From Gemmatimonadota bacterium (GTDB lineage Bacteria > Gemmatimonadota > Gemmatimonadetes > Longimicrobiales > Longimicrobiaceae), in contig JAQBQD010000105.1 in NCBI GenBank assembly GCA_028287185.1, forward strand, positions 1-36,616: DNA of 36,616 nt. Reading direction: 5' to 3'. Made by a program: the position numbers and the translations under genes. Numbering within the stretch: position 1 is the first letter of the stretch; each line of letters opens with the position of its first letter. The notes under the pieces were generated by a model. That model worked only from the letters and a program-made list of their open reading frames with translations, was not told the origin of the DNA and searched no databases. Positions 7,560 through 16,103 of the stretch are shown here, one piece after another.

Positions 7560-8420
7560 GTGCCGACCCTCGAACGAGATCCCGACGAGCCCCGTTCCGT
7601 GACGTGGCGGCTGCTGGACACGCCGCCCGGACCCGGCGCGTGGAACATGGCGCTGGACGAGGCGCTGGCGGGCTCCGTGCGCGGCGGCGCGGCGCCGGTG
7701 CTCCGCGTGTACCGCTGGGCGCCGGCGTGCCTCTCGCTGGGCCGCAACCAGCCGGCGCGAGGGCGCTACGACGAGGCGGCGCTGCGGACGAGGGGCATCG
7801 ACGTGGTGCGCCGGCCCACGGGGGGGCGCGCCGTGCTGCACGACCGCGAGCTGACGTACTCGGTGGCCGTGCCGGACGGCGTGCTCGGCTCGCCCCGGGA
7901 GACGTACGCCGCCATCAACCGCGCGCTGGTCGCGGGGCTGCGGCTGCTGGGCGTGCCCGCGCGGCTCCAGGCCGGCACGGGGCGGCGCGCGCCGGCGCCT
8001 TCGCTTTCGCCGTGCTTCCAGGAGCCGGTGGAGGGCGAGGTGGTGGCGGGGGGACGCAAGCTGGTGGGCAGCGCGCAGCGGCGCGAGGGCGGCATCCTGC
8101 TGCAGCACGGCTCGCTCCTGCTGGAGACGGACCAGTCCGAGGTCGCCGGCCTGCTGCTCCGCTCCGCCGCCGGCGCGGAGGAGCGGAGCGCGTCGGCCGA
8201 TGGGCACCCCGAGGACGACGTGGACGGCCGGCCGGCGACGCTGGCCGCGCTGCTGGGGGCGGTGCCGCCGTGGAAGGCGCTGGTGGCGGCGCTGGCGGCG
8301 GGGTGGGAGGCGGAGACGGGGCTGCGGCTGGAGCGCGGGGAGCCTTCGGCCGGCGAGCTGCGGGCGGCGCGGGCGGGGGCGGAGCGGTACGCGAACCCGG
8401 CATGGACCTGGCATCTCTAG
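7560..8420 (+). CDS. Lipoate-protein ligase A family protein
   Basis: The 286-residue protein belongs to the biotin/lipoate ligase fold. Visible family marks are WNMALDEAL near the N-terminus, the RRPTGGRAVLHD substrate-binding motif with ELTYSV after it, and AGGRKLVGSAQRR with the lysine expected to contact lipoyl-AMP. The family attaches lipoate or octanoate to carrier domains such as GcvH and the E2 subunits; members without the C-terminal accessory domain can be octanoyl or lipoyl transferases, so the exact reaction is open. The GTG at 7560 fits the promoter just upstream; another GTG at about 7600 is an alternative. The gcvH gene 1.1 kb upstream is a likely partner. Confidence 0.88.
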   Translation: MPTLERDPDEPRSVTWRLLDTPPGPGAWNMALDEALAGSVRGGAAPVLRVYRWAPACLSLGRNQPARGRYDEAALRTRGIDVVRRPTGGRAVLHDRELTYSVAVPDGVLGSPRETYAAINRALVAGLRLLGVPARLQAGTGRRAPAPSLSPCFQEPVEGEVVAGGRKLVGSAQRREGGILLQHGSLLLETDQSEVAGLLLRSAAGAEERSASADGHPEDDVDGRPATLAALLGAVPPWKALVAALAAGWEAETGLRLERGEPSAGELRAARAGAERYANPAWTWHL

Positions 8421-8424
8421 GCGC

Positions 8425-8454
8425 TTGCTACGCCACGGGGGCGCGGTCTATGAT
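8425..8454 (+). promoter_or_regulatory. Promoter of the peptide ABC importer operon
   Basis: TTGCTA (8425-8430), 18-bp spacer, TATGAT (8449-8454). Transcription would start near 8461, about 34 nt before the first binding-protein gene. Confidence 0.65.
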
Positions 8455-8494
8455 ACGCCCCTGAAACCACTGCGAACGCACGCCGGGGGATGGG

Positions 8495-10138
8495 ATGAAC
8501 GCACGGAAGGGGCTCGTGGGTGCCGCTGCGGCGCTGTGTGCGCTGCTCGCCGCCTGCGGCGGAGGCGAAGGGGGCGCGGGCGGGGCCGCCGCCGGGGGCC
8601 CCGTGGGACAGCCGGTGAACGGGGGCACGGCCATCGTGGCGGTGAAGAGCGACTTCGACGCCTTCAACCCCGTGACCAGCACGGCGCTCACCACGCTGGA
8701 CATCGTGAAGGACATGCTATTCACGCCCCTCATCCGCTACGACGAGAAGCTGAACCCCACGCCGTACCTGGCGGAGCGGTGGGAGCTGAGCGACACCGCC
8801 GTCGTCTTCCACCTGCGCGACGGGGTGACCTGGCACGACGGCCAGCCGCTCACCGCCGAGGACGTGAAGTTCACCTTCGACCTGGCGAAGGCGAAGGAGA
8901 CGGCGTCGCTGCTGGGCTCGGCGTACCTGACGATGGTGAAGAGCGCCACCGTGGTGGACCCGCACACCATCCGCTTCGGCTTCACGGCGCCGCACGCGCA
9001 GGCGCTGGACGACTTCTGGTGGGCGCCGCTGCCCAGGCACCTGCTGCAGAACGTGGCGCCCTCCGCGCTGGCGCAGGCGCCGTTCAACCGCCAGCCGGTG
9101 GGAAGTGGGCCGTTCAAGCTGGCGTCGTGGCAGGCGGGGCAGGCGGTGACGCTGGAGGCCAACCCGGCCTTCCCGGCCTCCATGGGCGGCCGCCCGCGCC
9201 TGGACCGCGTGGTGTTCCGCATCATCCCAGAGGCCACCACCCGCATGAACGAGCTGCAGGCGGGCACCGTGGACGTGAACTACTCGGTGCAGCCGGACGA
9301 GGCCAAGCAGCTCCAGGGGCAGCCCGCCATCCACGTCTTCCACTATCCGTCGCGCGAGTTCACCTACCTGGGGTGGAACGCCACGCGGCCCCTGTTCGCG
9401 GACGCGCGGGTGCGGCGGGCGCTCACGCAGGCCATCGACCGCAACCGGCTCATGGCGGCGCCCTTCATGTACGGCTTCGCGCAGGCGGGCAGCTCGGTGA
9501 TCCCGCCCATCAGCCCCATGAACCCCGGCCTGCAGCCGCTGCCGTTCGACCCCGCCGCCGCGAAGGCGCTCCTGGCCCAGGCGGGGTGGACGGACTCGAA
9601 CGGGGACGGGGTGCTGGACAAGGGGGGGCAGCCCTTCCGCTTCAACCTCATCACCAGCGCCTCCAACCGGCTGTTCAGCGACGTGGCGACGGTGATCCAG
9701 CAGCAGCTCAAGGCCGTGGGCGTGGACGCGCAGATCCAGACCATGGAGTTCCAGACGCTGCTGCGCGCGCACAAGTCGCGCGAGTACGACGGCATCATCA
9801 CCAACTGGACGTGGGACTACTTCCGCGCCGACCCCACGCCGCTCTTCTCGTGCGCCGAGGCGCGCAAGCCCAGCTCCGCCAACCGCACCGGCTACTGCAA
9901 CCCGCAGGCGGACGCGCTGATGCAGAAGGGCCTGGCCGCCACCGACCCCGCGCAGGCGAAGGCGGTGTGGACGGAGTTCGCCGGCCTGCTGCAGCAGGAC
10001 CAGCCCGTGACGGTGCTCTTCTGGGCCGAGGAGATCGGCGGCGTGGGGCCGCGCGTGCAGGACGTGCGCATGGACGCGCGCAGCAAGCTGGCGAACGTGA
10101 CCCAGTGGTGGATTCCCGCCGCCCGCCAGAAGCGCTGA
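8495..10138 (+). CDS. Peptide ABC transporter substrate-binding lipoprotein (first copy)
   Basis: The 547-residue protein is a family 5 (DppA/OppA-type) extracellular solute-binding protein. It has a signal peptide ending in a lipobox, ALLAAC with Cys21, then a Gly/Ala-rich tether. Family signatures include TPYLAERWELSD, HLRDGVTWHDGQPLTAEDVKFT, the hinge region RVRRALTQAIDRN, and a calcium-like loop DSNGDGVLDKGG. It should capture peptides or similar solutes outside the cytoplasmic membrane and hand them to the permeases encoded downstream. A GGGGGA site precedes the ATG. A paralogous gene follows after 134 bp. Confidence 0.95.
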   Translation: MNARKGLVGAAAALCALLAACGGGEGGAGGAAAGGPVGQPVNGGTAIVAVKSDFDAFNPVTSTALTTLDIVKDMLFTPLIRYDEKLNPTPYLAERWELSDTAVVFHLRDGVTWHDGQPLTAEDVKFTFDLAKAKETASLLGSAYLTMVKSATVVDPHTIRFGFTAPHAQALDDFWWAPLPRHLLQNVAPSALAQAPFNRQPVGSGPFKLASWQAGQAVTLEANPAFPASMGGRPRLDRVVFRIIPEATTRMNELQAGTVDVNYSVQPDEAKQLQGQPAIHVFHYPSREFTYLGWNATRPLFADARVRRALTQAIDRNRLMAAPFMYGFAQAGSSVIPPISPMNPGLQPLPFDPAAAKALLAQAGWTDSNGDGVLDKGGQPFRFNLITSASNRLFSDVATVIQQQLKAVGVDAQIQTMEFQTLLRAHKSREYDGIITNWTWDYFRADPTPLFSCAEARKPSSANRTGYCNPQADALMQKGLAATDPAQAKAVWTEFAGLLQQDQPVTVLFWAEEIGGVGPRVQDVRMDARSKLANVTQWWIPAARQKR

Positions 10139-10272
10139 CCGGGCGGCGCGCGCCGCGGCGGCGGAGGCCCTCTCCGCCCGCCGCGCCCGCCGCCGAGCCG
10201 ACGGCACCGCAGCACCCCGCCGGGCGCCCGCGCCGGCCATCCATTTCCCCTCAGTCAGCGACCCTTCGAACG

Positions 10273-11961
10273 ATGCGGAACCCGAGACGGTGGTCCGGAT
10301 GGGCCGGGTGCGCCCTCGCCCTGGCGGCGGCGCTGGCGGTGGGCGCGTGCTCGGACGAGCGGCAGGCGGGCGGAAAGAAGCCCGTGGACACGGGCGGCAC
10401 GGCGGTGCTGGGCGAGCTGGTGGAGCCCTCCAAGCCCATGCCCCTGGTCTGGGAGTCGGACCTGGACGCGGACCTGGTGGACATCATGTACATGGGCCTG
10501 ACCCGCCCCGCGTGGCGCGACGGGCACCTGGTGTTCCAGACCTCCGAGGCCTCGCCCATGGCCATGGCGTGGCACTACGAGTACCTGGCGCCCGACTCCA
10601 CCGCCATCCGCTACCACATGCGGTCGGGGCTGCGCTGGTCGGACGGCAAGCCCATCACGGCGCGCGACGTGGCGTGGACCTACCGCACCCTCAAGGACCC
10701 GCGGGTGGCCTCGCCCCGGCAGAGCGACGCGGCGCAGATCGACTCGGTGGTGGCCGAGAACGACAGCACGGTGACGTTCCACTTCAAGCGGCGCTACCCC
10801 GACATGGTGTTCAACTCGTCCATCCACGTGGCGCCCGAGCACGTGTACGCGGGCGGGGACCCGGGGCAGATCCGCACGCACCCCACGCTGGTGCACCCGG
10901 AGGGCGGGCGCCTGGTGGTGAGCGGCCCCTTCCTGGTGGAGAGCTGGCAGCACGGGCAGCAGATGACGCTGGCGCCGAACCCCAACTTCAGCGTCCGCCC
11001 CCGCCTGGCGCGCATCGTGATCCGCGCCGAGAAGGACCGCACCACGGCCCTCACGGAGATGAAGCTGGGGCACCTGGACTTCCTGCGGCCACTGGGATTC
11101 GACCAGCTCCAGGAGCTGCACGAGCAGGCACCGAACGTGCGAGTGGCGCGCCAGGAGAAGCGCTACTACGAGTACCTGGCATGGAACCCGCTCACGGTGC
11201 CGGCCTTCCGCGACCGGGACGTCCGGCGGGCGCTGGGCCAGGCCATCGACGTGCCGTACCTGATCGAGGGCCTGAAGATGCAGGACTACGCCGTGCCGGC
11301 GTCGGGGCCGTACCCGCCCATCTTCAAGGCCGTGTACGACTCGGCGGCCATGCGCCCGCTGAGGTTCGATCCCGAGGCGGCGAAGCGGACGCTGGAGGCG
11401 AAGGGGTGGCGGGACACGGACGGCGACGGCGTGCGGGACAGGGACGGCAAGCCCTTCCGCTTCACGCTGCTCACCAACTCGGGGAACCAGCGGCGCGCGG
11501 ACGCGGTGATCATCGTGCAGCAGCAGCTCAAGGCCGTGGGCGTGGACATGCAGATCCAGCAGATGGAGTACGCCACCGCGTCGTCGCGCTTCTACAAGCA
11601 CGAGTACGAGGCGGCGCTGGGAAGCTGGGGCGTGGCGCTGTCGCCCGACTTCTCGGCCATGTGGAGCCCCAGGCAGACGTTCAACATCACCTCGTACGAC
11701 AACCCCGAGGTGAACCGCCTGATGAAGGAGGCGGCGTCGCAGCCCACGGAGGCGCTGGCGAGCCCCCTCTGGCGGCAGGCGGCGCAGAAGATCGTGGACG
11801 ACCAGCCCTACACCTGGCTGTACTACTACGACCAGCTCTTCGCCGTGAGCGACCGCCTGCAGGGGATGAGGATCGACGTGTACGGACCCTACCAGAACGC
11901 CTGGGAGTGGTGGATCCCGGCGGACCGGCAGGGCACCCCGGGAACCGGAAAGCCCCAGTGA
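10273..11961 (+). CDS. Peptide ABC transporter substrate-binding lipoprotein (second copy)
   Basis: The 562-residue protein is a second family 5 binding protein, with signal peptide and lipobox LAVGAC (Cys26). It keeps the family segments HMRSGLRWSDGKPITARDVAWT, DVRRALGQAIDVP and DTDGDGVRDRDGK. It is clearly related to the first copy yet diverged over most of its length; one 30-bp stretch coding QQQLKAVGVD is identical in both (9698-9727 and 11518-11547). Two binding proteins sharing one permease set would broaden substrate range. The upstream in-frame region is open far back into the first gene's shadow, but the ATG here starts the signal peptide. Confidence 0.94.
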   Translation: MRNPRRWSGWAGCALALAAALAVGACSDERQAGGKKPVDTGGTAVLGELVEPSKPMPLVWESDLDADLVDIMYMGLTRPAWRDGHLVFQTSEASPMAMAWHYEYLAPDSTAIRYHMRSGLRWSDGKPITARDVAWTYRTLKDPRVASPRQSDAAQIDSVVAENDSTVTFHFKRRYPDMVFNSSIHVAPEHVYAGGDPGQIRTHPTLVHPEGGRLVVSGPFLVESWQHGQQMTLAPNPNFSVRPRLARIVIRAEKDRTTALTEMKLGHLDFLRPLGFDQLQELHEQAPNVRVARQEKRYYEYLAWNPLTVPAFRDRDVRRALGQAIDVPYLIEGLKMQDYAVPASGPYPPIFKAVYDSAAMRPLRFDPEAAKRTLEAKGWRDTDGDGVRDRDGKPFRFTLLTNSGNQRRADAVIIVQQQLKAVGVDMQIQQMEYATASSRFYKHEYEAALGSWGVALSPDFSAMWSPRQTFNITSYDNPEVNRLMKEAASQPTEALASPLWRQAAQKIVDDQPYTWLYYYDQLFAVSDRLQGMRIDVYGPYQNAWEWWIPADRQGTPGTGKPQ

Positions 11962-11974
11962 CGGAGGCCCGCGC

Positions 11975-12958
11975 GTGATCGGCTACCTGTTGCGACGCAT
12001 GCTCGGCGCGATCCCCCTGCTGCTGGGGATCCTGACGATCATCTTCTTCATCATCCACCTGGCGCCGGGCGACCCCACGGCGCGGTTCTTCAGCCCCCAG
12101 GTGTCGCCCGAGGTGATCGAGCAGATGCGGCACAACCTGGGGCTCGACCAGCCGCTGCACATCCAGTACTTGAAGTGGATGAAGTCGTTCCTGACGGGGG
12201 ACTTCGGGTACTCGCTGGGCCAGGGCCGGCCCATCTCCGAGATCATGCCCGAGGTGCTCTGGAACACCCTGCAGCTCACCCTGGTGTCGCTGGTCATCAT
12301 CTTCGTGGTGGGGATGCTGATCGGGATCGTGCAGGCGGTGCGGCAGTACTCGGTGGCGGACAACGTGCTGACGGTGCTGGCGCTCTTCTTCTATTCCATG
12401 CCCACCTTCTGGTTCGCGCTGATGCTGTCGCTGATCTTCGCGCTGAAGGCCAGCCAGTGGGGGTGGCCCGTGGTGCTCCCCTCCTCCGGGATGGCGACGG
12501 TGGGCACGGAGTGGCTGGGGCGCGGCGCCATCCTCCGCGACCGGCTGCTGCACCTGATCCTGCCCGCCACGGCCCTGGGGATAGGCACGGCGGCGGGGGT
12601 CGCGCGCTACATGCGCGGGGCGATGCTGGAGGTGATCCACCAGGACTTCATCCGCACGGCGCGGGCGAAGGGCCTGTCGGAGCGCACGGTGATCTTCAAG
12701 CACGCGCTGCGGAACGCGATGATCCCCATCATCACCCTGCTGGGCCTGTACCTCCCCTTCCTGCTCTCGGGCGCGGTGCTGGTGGAGACGATCTTCGCCT
12801 GGCCGGGGATGGGGAGCACGGTGGTGAACGCCATCTTCCAGCGCGACTACCCCCTGGTGATGGCGACCTCGTTCGTGATCGCGGTGATCGTGGTGCTGGG
12901 CAACCTGCTGTCGGACGTCCTCTACGCGGTGGTCGACCCCCGCATTCGCGCGGAGTAG
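11975..12958 (+). CDS. Peptide ABC transporter permease, DppB/OppB type
   Basis: The 327-residue protein is the usual size for this family and begins MIGYLLRRMLGAIPLLLGI at a GTG with a GGAGG site just upstream. About six membrane helices are visible. The periplasmic segment PGDPTARFF and the phrase GLDQPLHIQYLKWMKSFLTG are typical of DppB, and the cytoplasmic EAA loop that docks the ATPase reads DFIRTARAKGLSERTVIFKH. It forms one half of the membrane channel of the importer. It lies 13 bp after the second binding protein and 3 bp before the partner permease. Confidence 0.96.
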   Translation: MIGYLLRRMLGAIPLLLGILTIIFFIIHLAPGDPTARFFSPQVSPEVIEQMRHNLGLDQPLHIQYLKWMKSFLTGDFGYSLGQGRPISEIMPEVLWNTLQLTLVSLVIIFVVGMLIGIVQAVRQYSVADNVLTVLALFFYSMPTFWFALMLSLIFALKASQWGWPVVLPSSGMATVGTEWLGRGAILRDRLLHLILPATALGIGTAAGVARYMRGAMLEVIHQDFIRTARAKGLSERTVIFKHALRNAMIPIITLLGLYLPFLLSGAVLVETIFAWPGMGSTVVNAIFQRDYPLVMATSFVIAVIVVLGNLLSDVLYAVVDPRIRAE

Positions 12959-12961
12959 CCG

Positions 12962-14113
12962 ATGCTCGCCTCGCCCGTCCCCGAGTCGCTTCCTCCCGCG
13001 CCGCTGCCGGTGGCGGACGACGGCGGCTTTCCCACGGACCGCGGCGGCCGCGCCTGGGGCGGCGCCGCGGCGCTGGTGCTGTCGTGGGGCTTCCTGCTGG
13101 CGCTGCTCTTCCTGTCGTACCGCCGCATCGGCGCCACGCTGGCGGGGCCGCGGGTGCCGGTGGACTTCTGGGTGGCGCTGGCCTCGCTGGCGCTGATGGT
13201 CGCGCTGGCGGCCTGGGTCACCTGGCGCGTCCTGCGCCGTCCGCCCGCCGGCGGGCGGAAGCGCGGCGACTCGCAGTGGGCCATCGCGGGACGCCACTTC
13301 CGGCGCAACCGCCTGGCGATGGCGGGGCTCGTGGTGATGATCGTGCTCTACGCGCTGACGCTGCTGACCCCGCTGCTGGCGCCGTACGGCCCGGCGGACA
13401 TGGGGACGGTGGCCTCGTCCGGCGGGCTGGGCCCCTCGCTGCACCACTGGTTCGGCACGGACAAGTTCGGACGCGACATCCTGTCCCGCGTGCTGTACGG
13501 GTCGCGCATCTCGCTCTCCATCGGCTTCATCGCGGTGGCCATCAGCATGTCGCTGGGCACGCTGGTGGGGGCACTGGCGGGCTACTACGGCGGCTGGGTG
13601 GACTCGGCGCTCATGCGCTTCACGGACATGATGCTGTCGTTTCCGCGCCTGGTGCTGCTGATCGTGGTGATCGCGCTCTTCGAGTCGTCCATCTGGCTGG
13701 TGGTGCTGGTGCTGGGCCTTACGGGGTGGATGGGCACCGCGCGCATCGTACGCGGCGAGGTGCTTTCGCTGCGCGAGCGCGAGTTCATCCAGGCGGCGCG
13801 CGCGCTGGGGATGGAGGACGGGCGCATCATCTTCCGGCACATCATCCCCAACACGCTGGCGCCCGTGATCGTCTCCGCCACGCTGGGCATCGGCCAGACG
13901 ATCCTCACGGAAGCCTCGCTGTCGTTCCTGGGCCTGGGCGTGCGCCCCCCGACGCCCAGCTGGGGCAACATGATCGCCGACGGCCGCGACGCGCTGACGC
14001 AGGCGTGGTGGATCTCCACCTTTCCCGGCCTGGCCATCGTGTTCACGGTGATCGCCTTCAACCTGCTGGGCGACGGCCTGCGCGACGCGCTGGACCCGCG
14101 GCTGAGGACGTGA
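12962..14113 (+). CDS. Peptide ABC transporter permease, DppC/OppC type, with extra N-terminal helices
   Basis: The partner permease has 383 residues where family members usually have about 300. The extra part is N-terminal: residues 1-30 are polar, then two hydrophobic stretches (about 35-55 and 65-85) precede the standard OppC_N region at WAIAGRHFRRNRLAMAGL. The core keeps HWFGTDKFGRDILSRVLYG and the EAA loop REFIQAARALGMEDGRIIFRH. It forms the second half of the channel. The ATG at 12962 lies 3 bp after the DppB stop. An internal start that removes the extra helices is possible, but the reading frame and base use support the long form. Confidence 0.94.
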   Translation: MLASPVPESLPPAPLPVADDGGFPTDRGGRAWGGAAALVLSWGFLLALLFLSYRRIGATLAGPRVPVDFWVALASLALMVALAAWVTWRVLRRPPAGGRKRGDSQWAIAGRHFRRNRLAMAGLVVMIVLYALTLLTPLLAPYGPADMGTVASSGGLGPSLHHWFGTDKFGRDILSRVLYGSRISLSIGFIAVAISMSLGTLVGALAGYYGGWVDSALMRFTDMMLSFPRLVLLIVVIALFESSIWLVVLVLGLTGWMGTARIVRGEVLSLREREFIQAARALGMEDGRIIFRHIIPNTLAPVIVSATLGIGQTILTEASLSFLGLGVRPPTPSWGNMIADGRDALTQAWWISTFPGLAIVFTVIAFNLLGDGLRDALDPRLRT

Positions 14114-14120
14114 GGCGCAC

Positions 14121-14732
14121 ATGGGAATCGGAACGGAGCAGCGGAGTGCGGGGATCACCTTCGAGGCGTTCCTGGCGGCGGCGGACGAGGACACCTGGGC
14201 GGAGTGGGTGGACGGGGAGGTGGTGCCCATGACGCCCGTCTCGGAGCGGCATTCGCGCATCACCGTGTTCCTCACCACGCTGCTGAACCTGCTGGTGGCG
14301 AGAAAGCGGCTGGGCCAGGTGCTGCACGCCCCGTTCTACATGAAGACCGGCGAGGGGCTTCCCGCCCGCGAGCCGGACGTGCTGTTCGTGGCCACGGAGA
14401 ACGTGGGGCGCATCAAGGGCACCTACCTGGATGGGCCGGCGGACCTGGTGGTGGAGGTGATCAGCCCCGAGAGCCGGGGCCGGGACCGCGGCGAAAAGCA
14501 CTACGAGTACGAGAAGGGCGGGGTGCGCGAGTACTGGCTGATCGACCCCATCCGGCCGGGCGTGGAACTGTACGTGCTGGGCGACGACGGCCGCTTCCAC
14601 TCGACCGATCCCGGTCCCGGAGGCCGGTTCGAGAGCCGCGTGGTGGATGGCCTGTGGCTGGACCCGGAGTGGCTATGGCGCGAGCCCATTCCCGATCCCT
14701 GGGACGTGCTTCGCGAGTGGGGCCTGCTGTGA
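14121..14732 (+). CDS. Uma2-family (DUF820) PD-(D/E)XK nuclease-fold protein
   Basis: The 203-residue protein has the typical Uma2 layout: [18 protein letters not shown] near the N-terminus, EPDVLFVA with Asp86, [17 protein letters not shown] with Glu112, Lys126, and the family phrase [15 protein letters not shown]. These residues form a PD-(D/E)XK-type active site. The cellular role of Uma2 proteins is unknown, although they are multiplied in several bacterial groups and are suspected of mobility or nuclease functions. Here the gene sits 7 bp after the DppC gene and before the importer ATPases, a place where no such gene is expected, so it probably entered the operon by insertion. Confidence 0.92.
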   Translation: MGIGTEQRSAGITFEAFLAAADEDTWAEWVDGEVVPMTPVSERHSRITVFLTTLLNLLVARKRLGQVLHAPFYMKTGEGLPAREPDVLFVATENVGRIKGTYLDGPADLVVEVISPESRGRDRGEKHYEYEKGGVREYWLIDPIRPGVELYVLGDDGRFHSTDPGPGGRFESRVVDGLWLDPEWLWREPIPDPWDVLREWGLL

Positions 14733-14841
14733 CCGCCTCCGCCGACGCATGCCGGGGATCCGCGCGGATGCTGGCCGCCGCCGCGAAAGCGATCGTGACC
14801 CGAAGGGCGGAGACGGACGGGGCGGTTTCCGGCCGGCTCCG

Positions 14842-14876
14842 TTTTGCGGGCGATCGTGGTTTGATCGCCCGCAAAA
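14842..14876. repeat. Perfect 14-bp inverted repeat between Uma2 and ATPase genes
   Basis: TTTTGCGGGCGATC (14842-14855) is followed by a 7-nt loop and its exact complement (14863-14876). The arms end in TTTT and AAAA, so neither strand shows the U-run after the stem that an intrinsic terminator needs. It could be a protein-binding palindrome, an RNA processing hairpin that sets ATPase levels in the operon, or a mobile-repeat remnant. Confidence 0.75.
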
Positions 14877-14951
14877 TAGAGCGCGGTGACGGCGCAGCCG
14901 GCATTCGCCCAACGACCTTCGTACGTCCTTCTCTCGAGAACCCCGCGAGCG

Positions 14952-16103
14952 ATGCCTGAGCCGATCCTGCAGGTGGAGAACCTGCGCACCTGGTTCAAGA
15001 CGGAGGCGGGGGTGGCGCGCGCGGTGGACGGCGTGTCGTTCCACGTGAACCCCGGCGAGACGCTGGGCATCGTGGGCGAGTCGGGGAGCGGCAAGTCGGT
15101 GACGTCGCTCTCCATCATGCGCCTGATCCCGCAGCCGCCGGGCCGCATCCAGCCGGGCTCGCGCATCCTGTTCCGCGACGACGCGGGCGCGATGGAGGAC
15201 CTGGCGGCGGCCACGGAGAAGCGCATGCGGCAGATCCGCGGCAACGACATCGCGATGATCTTCCAGGAGCCGATGACGTCGCTGAACCCCGTCTTCAAGG
15301 TGGGGGAGCAGATCTCGGAGTCGCTGCGGCTGCACCAGGGGCTGAACAAGAAGCAGGCGCGCGAGCGGGCCATCGAGATGCTGCAGCTGGTGGGCATCCC
15401 CATTCCCCGGCAGCGCGTGGACGAGTACCCGCACCAGCTCAGCGGCGGCATGCGCCAGCGGGTGATGATCGCGATGGCGCTGGCGTGCAACCCCAAGCTG
15501 CTGATCGCGGACGAGCCCACGACGGCGCTGGACGTGACCATCCAGGCCCAGATCCTGGAGCTGCTGAACCGGCTGCAGCAGGAGCTGGGGATGAGCATCA
15601 TCCTGATCACCCACGACCTGGGCGTGGTGGCCGAGACGTGCGACCGGGTGATCGTGATGTACGCGGGCCAGGTGTTCGAGGAGGGCCCGGTGGAGGACGT
15701 GTTCCGCGACCCGCAGAACCCGTACACCGAGGGCCTGCTGCGCTCCATGCCCAAGCTGGGCCAGGAGGTGGAGCGCCTGGCCGTGATCCCCGGCGTGGTG
15801 CCCGCGCCCACGAACTGGCCGAAGGGCTGCCGCTTCCAGGAGCGCTGCCCCTACAGCTGGGACAAGCCGAAGGAGCAGGAGCCCCCGCTGTTCGACATCG
15901 GCCCCGGCCGCAAGAACAAGTGCTGGCTGGTGGAGGAGCCCCAGCGGCGCGACGAGGTGCGGCGCGCGGGCGGCGGCTTCCACGCGGCGCCGCTGGTGGT
16001 GCGTGCAGGCGCGGCCGCGGCGTCCCCGTCGGGCTCGGGCGCGTCCGCCGGTCCGACGATCGGCCCGTCCTCCGGTGACGCGGACGCGGGGGAGGTGCGC
16101 TGA
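14952..16103 (+). CDS. Peptide ABC transporter ATPase, DppD/OppD type
   Basis: The 383-residue protein carries a complete ABC ATPase: Walker [10 protein letters not shown]-loop in [11 protein letters not shown], signature [15 protein letters not shown], Walker [13 protein letters not shown] and switch histidine in ITHDLGVV. After the ATPase comes the oligopeptide-transporter C-terminal domain with its cysteines ([12 protein letters not shown] and KCWLVEEP). The last 50 residues are a Ser/Gly/Ala tail not usual in the family. The ATG at 14952 begins [15 protein letters not shown] as relatives do; an upstream in-frame extension is not supported. Its stop overlaps the start of the next ATPase by one base. 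Confidence 0.95.
   Translation: MPEPILQVENLRTWFKTEAGVARAVDGVSFHVNPGETLGIVGESGSGKSVTSLSIMRLIPQPPGRIQPGSRILFRDDAGAMEDLAAATEKRMRQIRGNDIAMIFQEPMTSLNPVFKVGEQISESLRLHQGLNKKQARERAIEMLQLVGIPIPRQRVDEYPHQLSGGMRQRVMIAMALACNPKLLIADEPTTALDVTIQAQILELLNRLQQELGMSIILITHDLGVVAETCDRVIVMYAGQVFEEGPVEDVFRDPQNPYTEGLLRSMPKLGQEVERLAVIPGVVPAPTNWPKGCRFQERCPYSWDKPKEQEPPLFDIGPGRKNKCWLVEEPQRRDEVRRAGGGFHAAPLVVRAGAAAASPSGSGASAGPTIGPSSGDADAGEVR

Noticed and set aside
11687..14278. Minus-strand open frame of over 860 codons across the two permease genes
   Set aside because: Low-complexity His/Arg/Gln product, no ribosome site, and the plus strand carries clear permease motifs.
14842..14876. Palindrome as an intrinsic terminator inside the importer operon
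   Set aside because: The T-run is in the 5' arm and A-run in the 3' arm; no U-tract follows the stem on either strand, so it is listed as a repeat instead.
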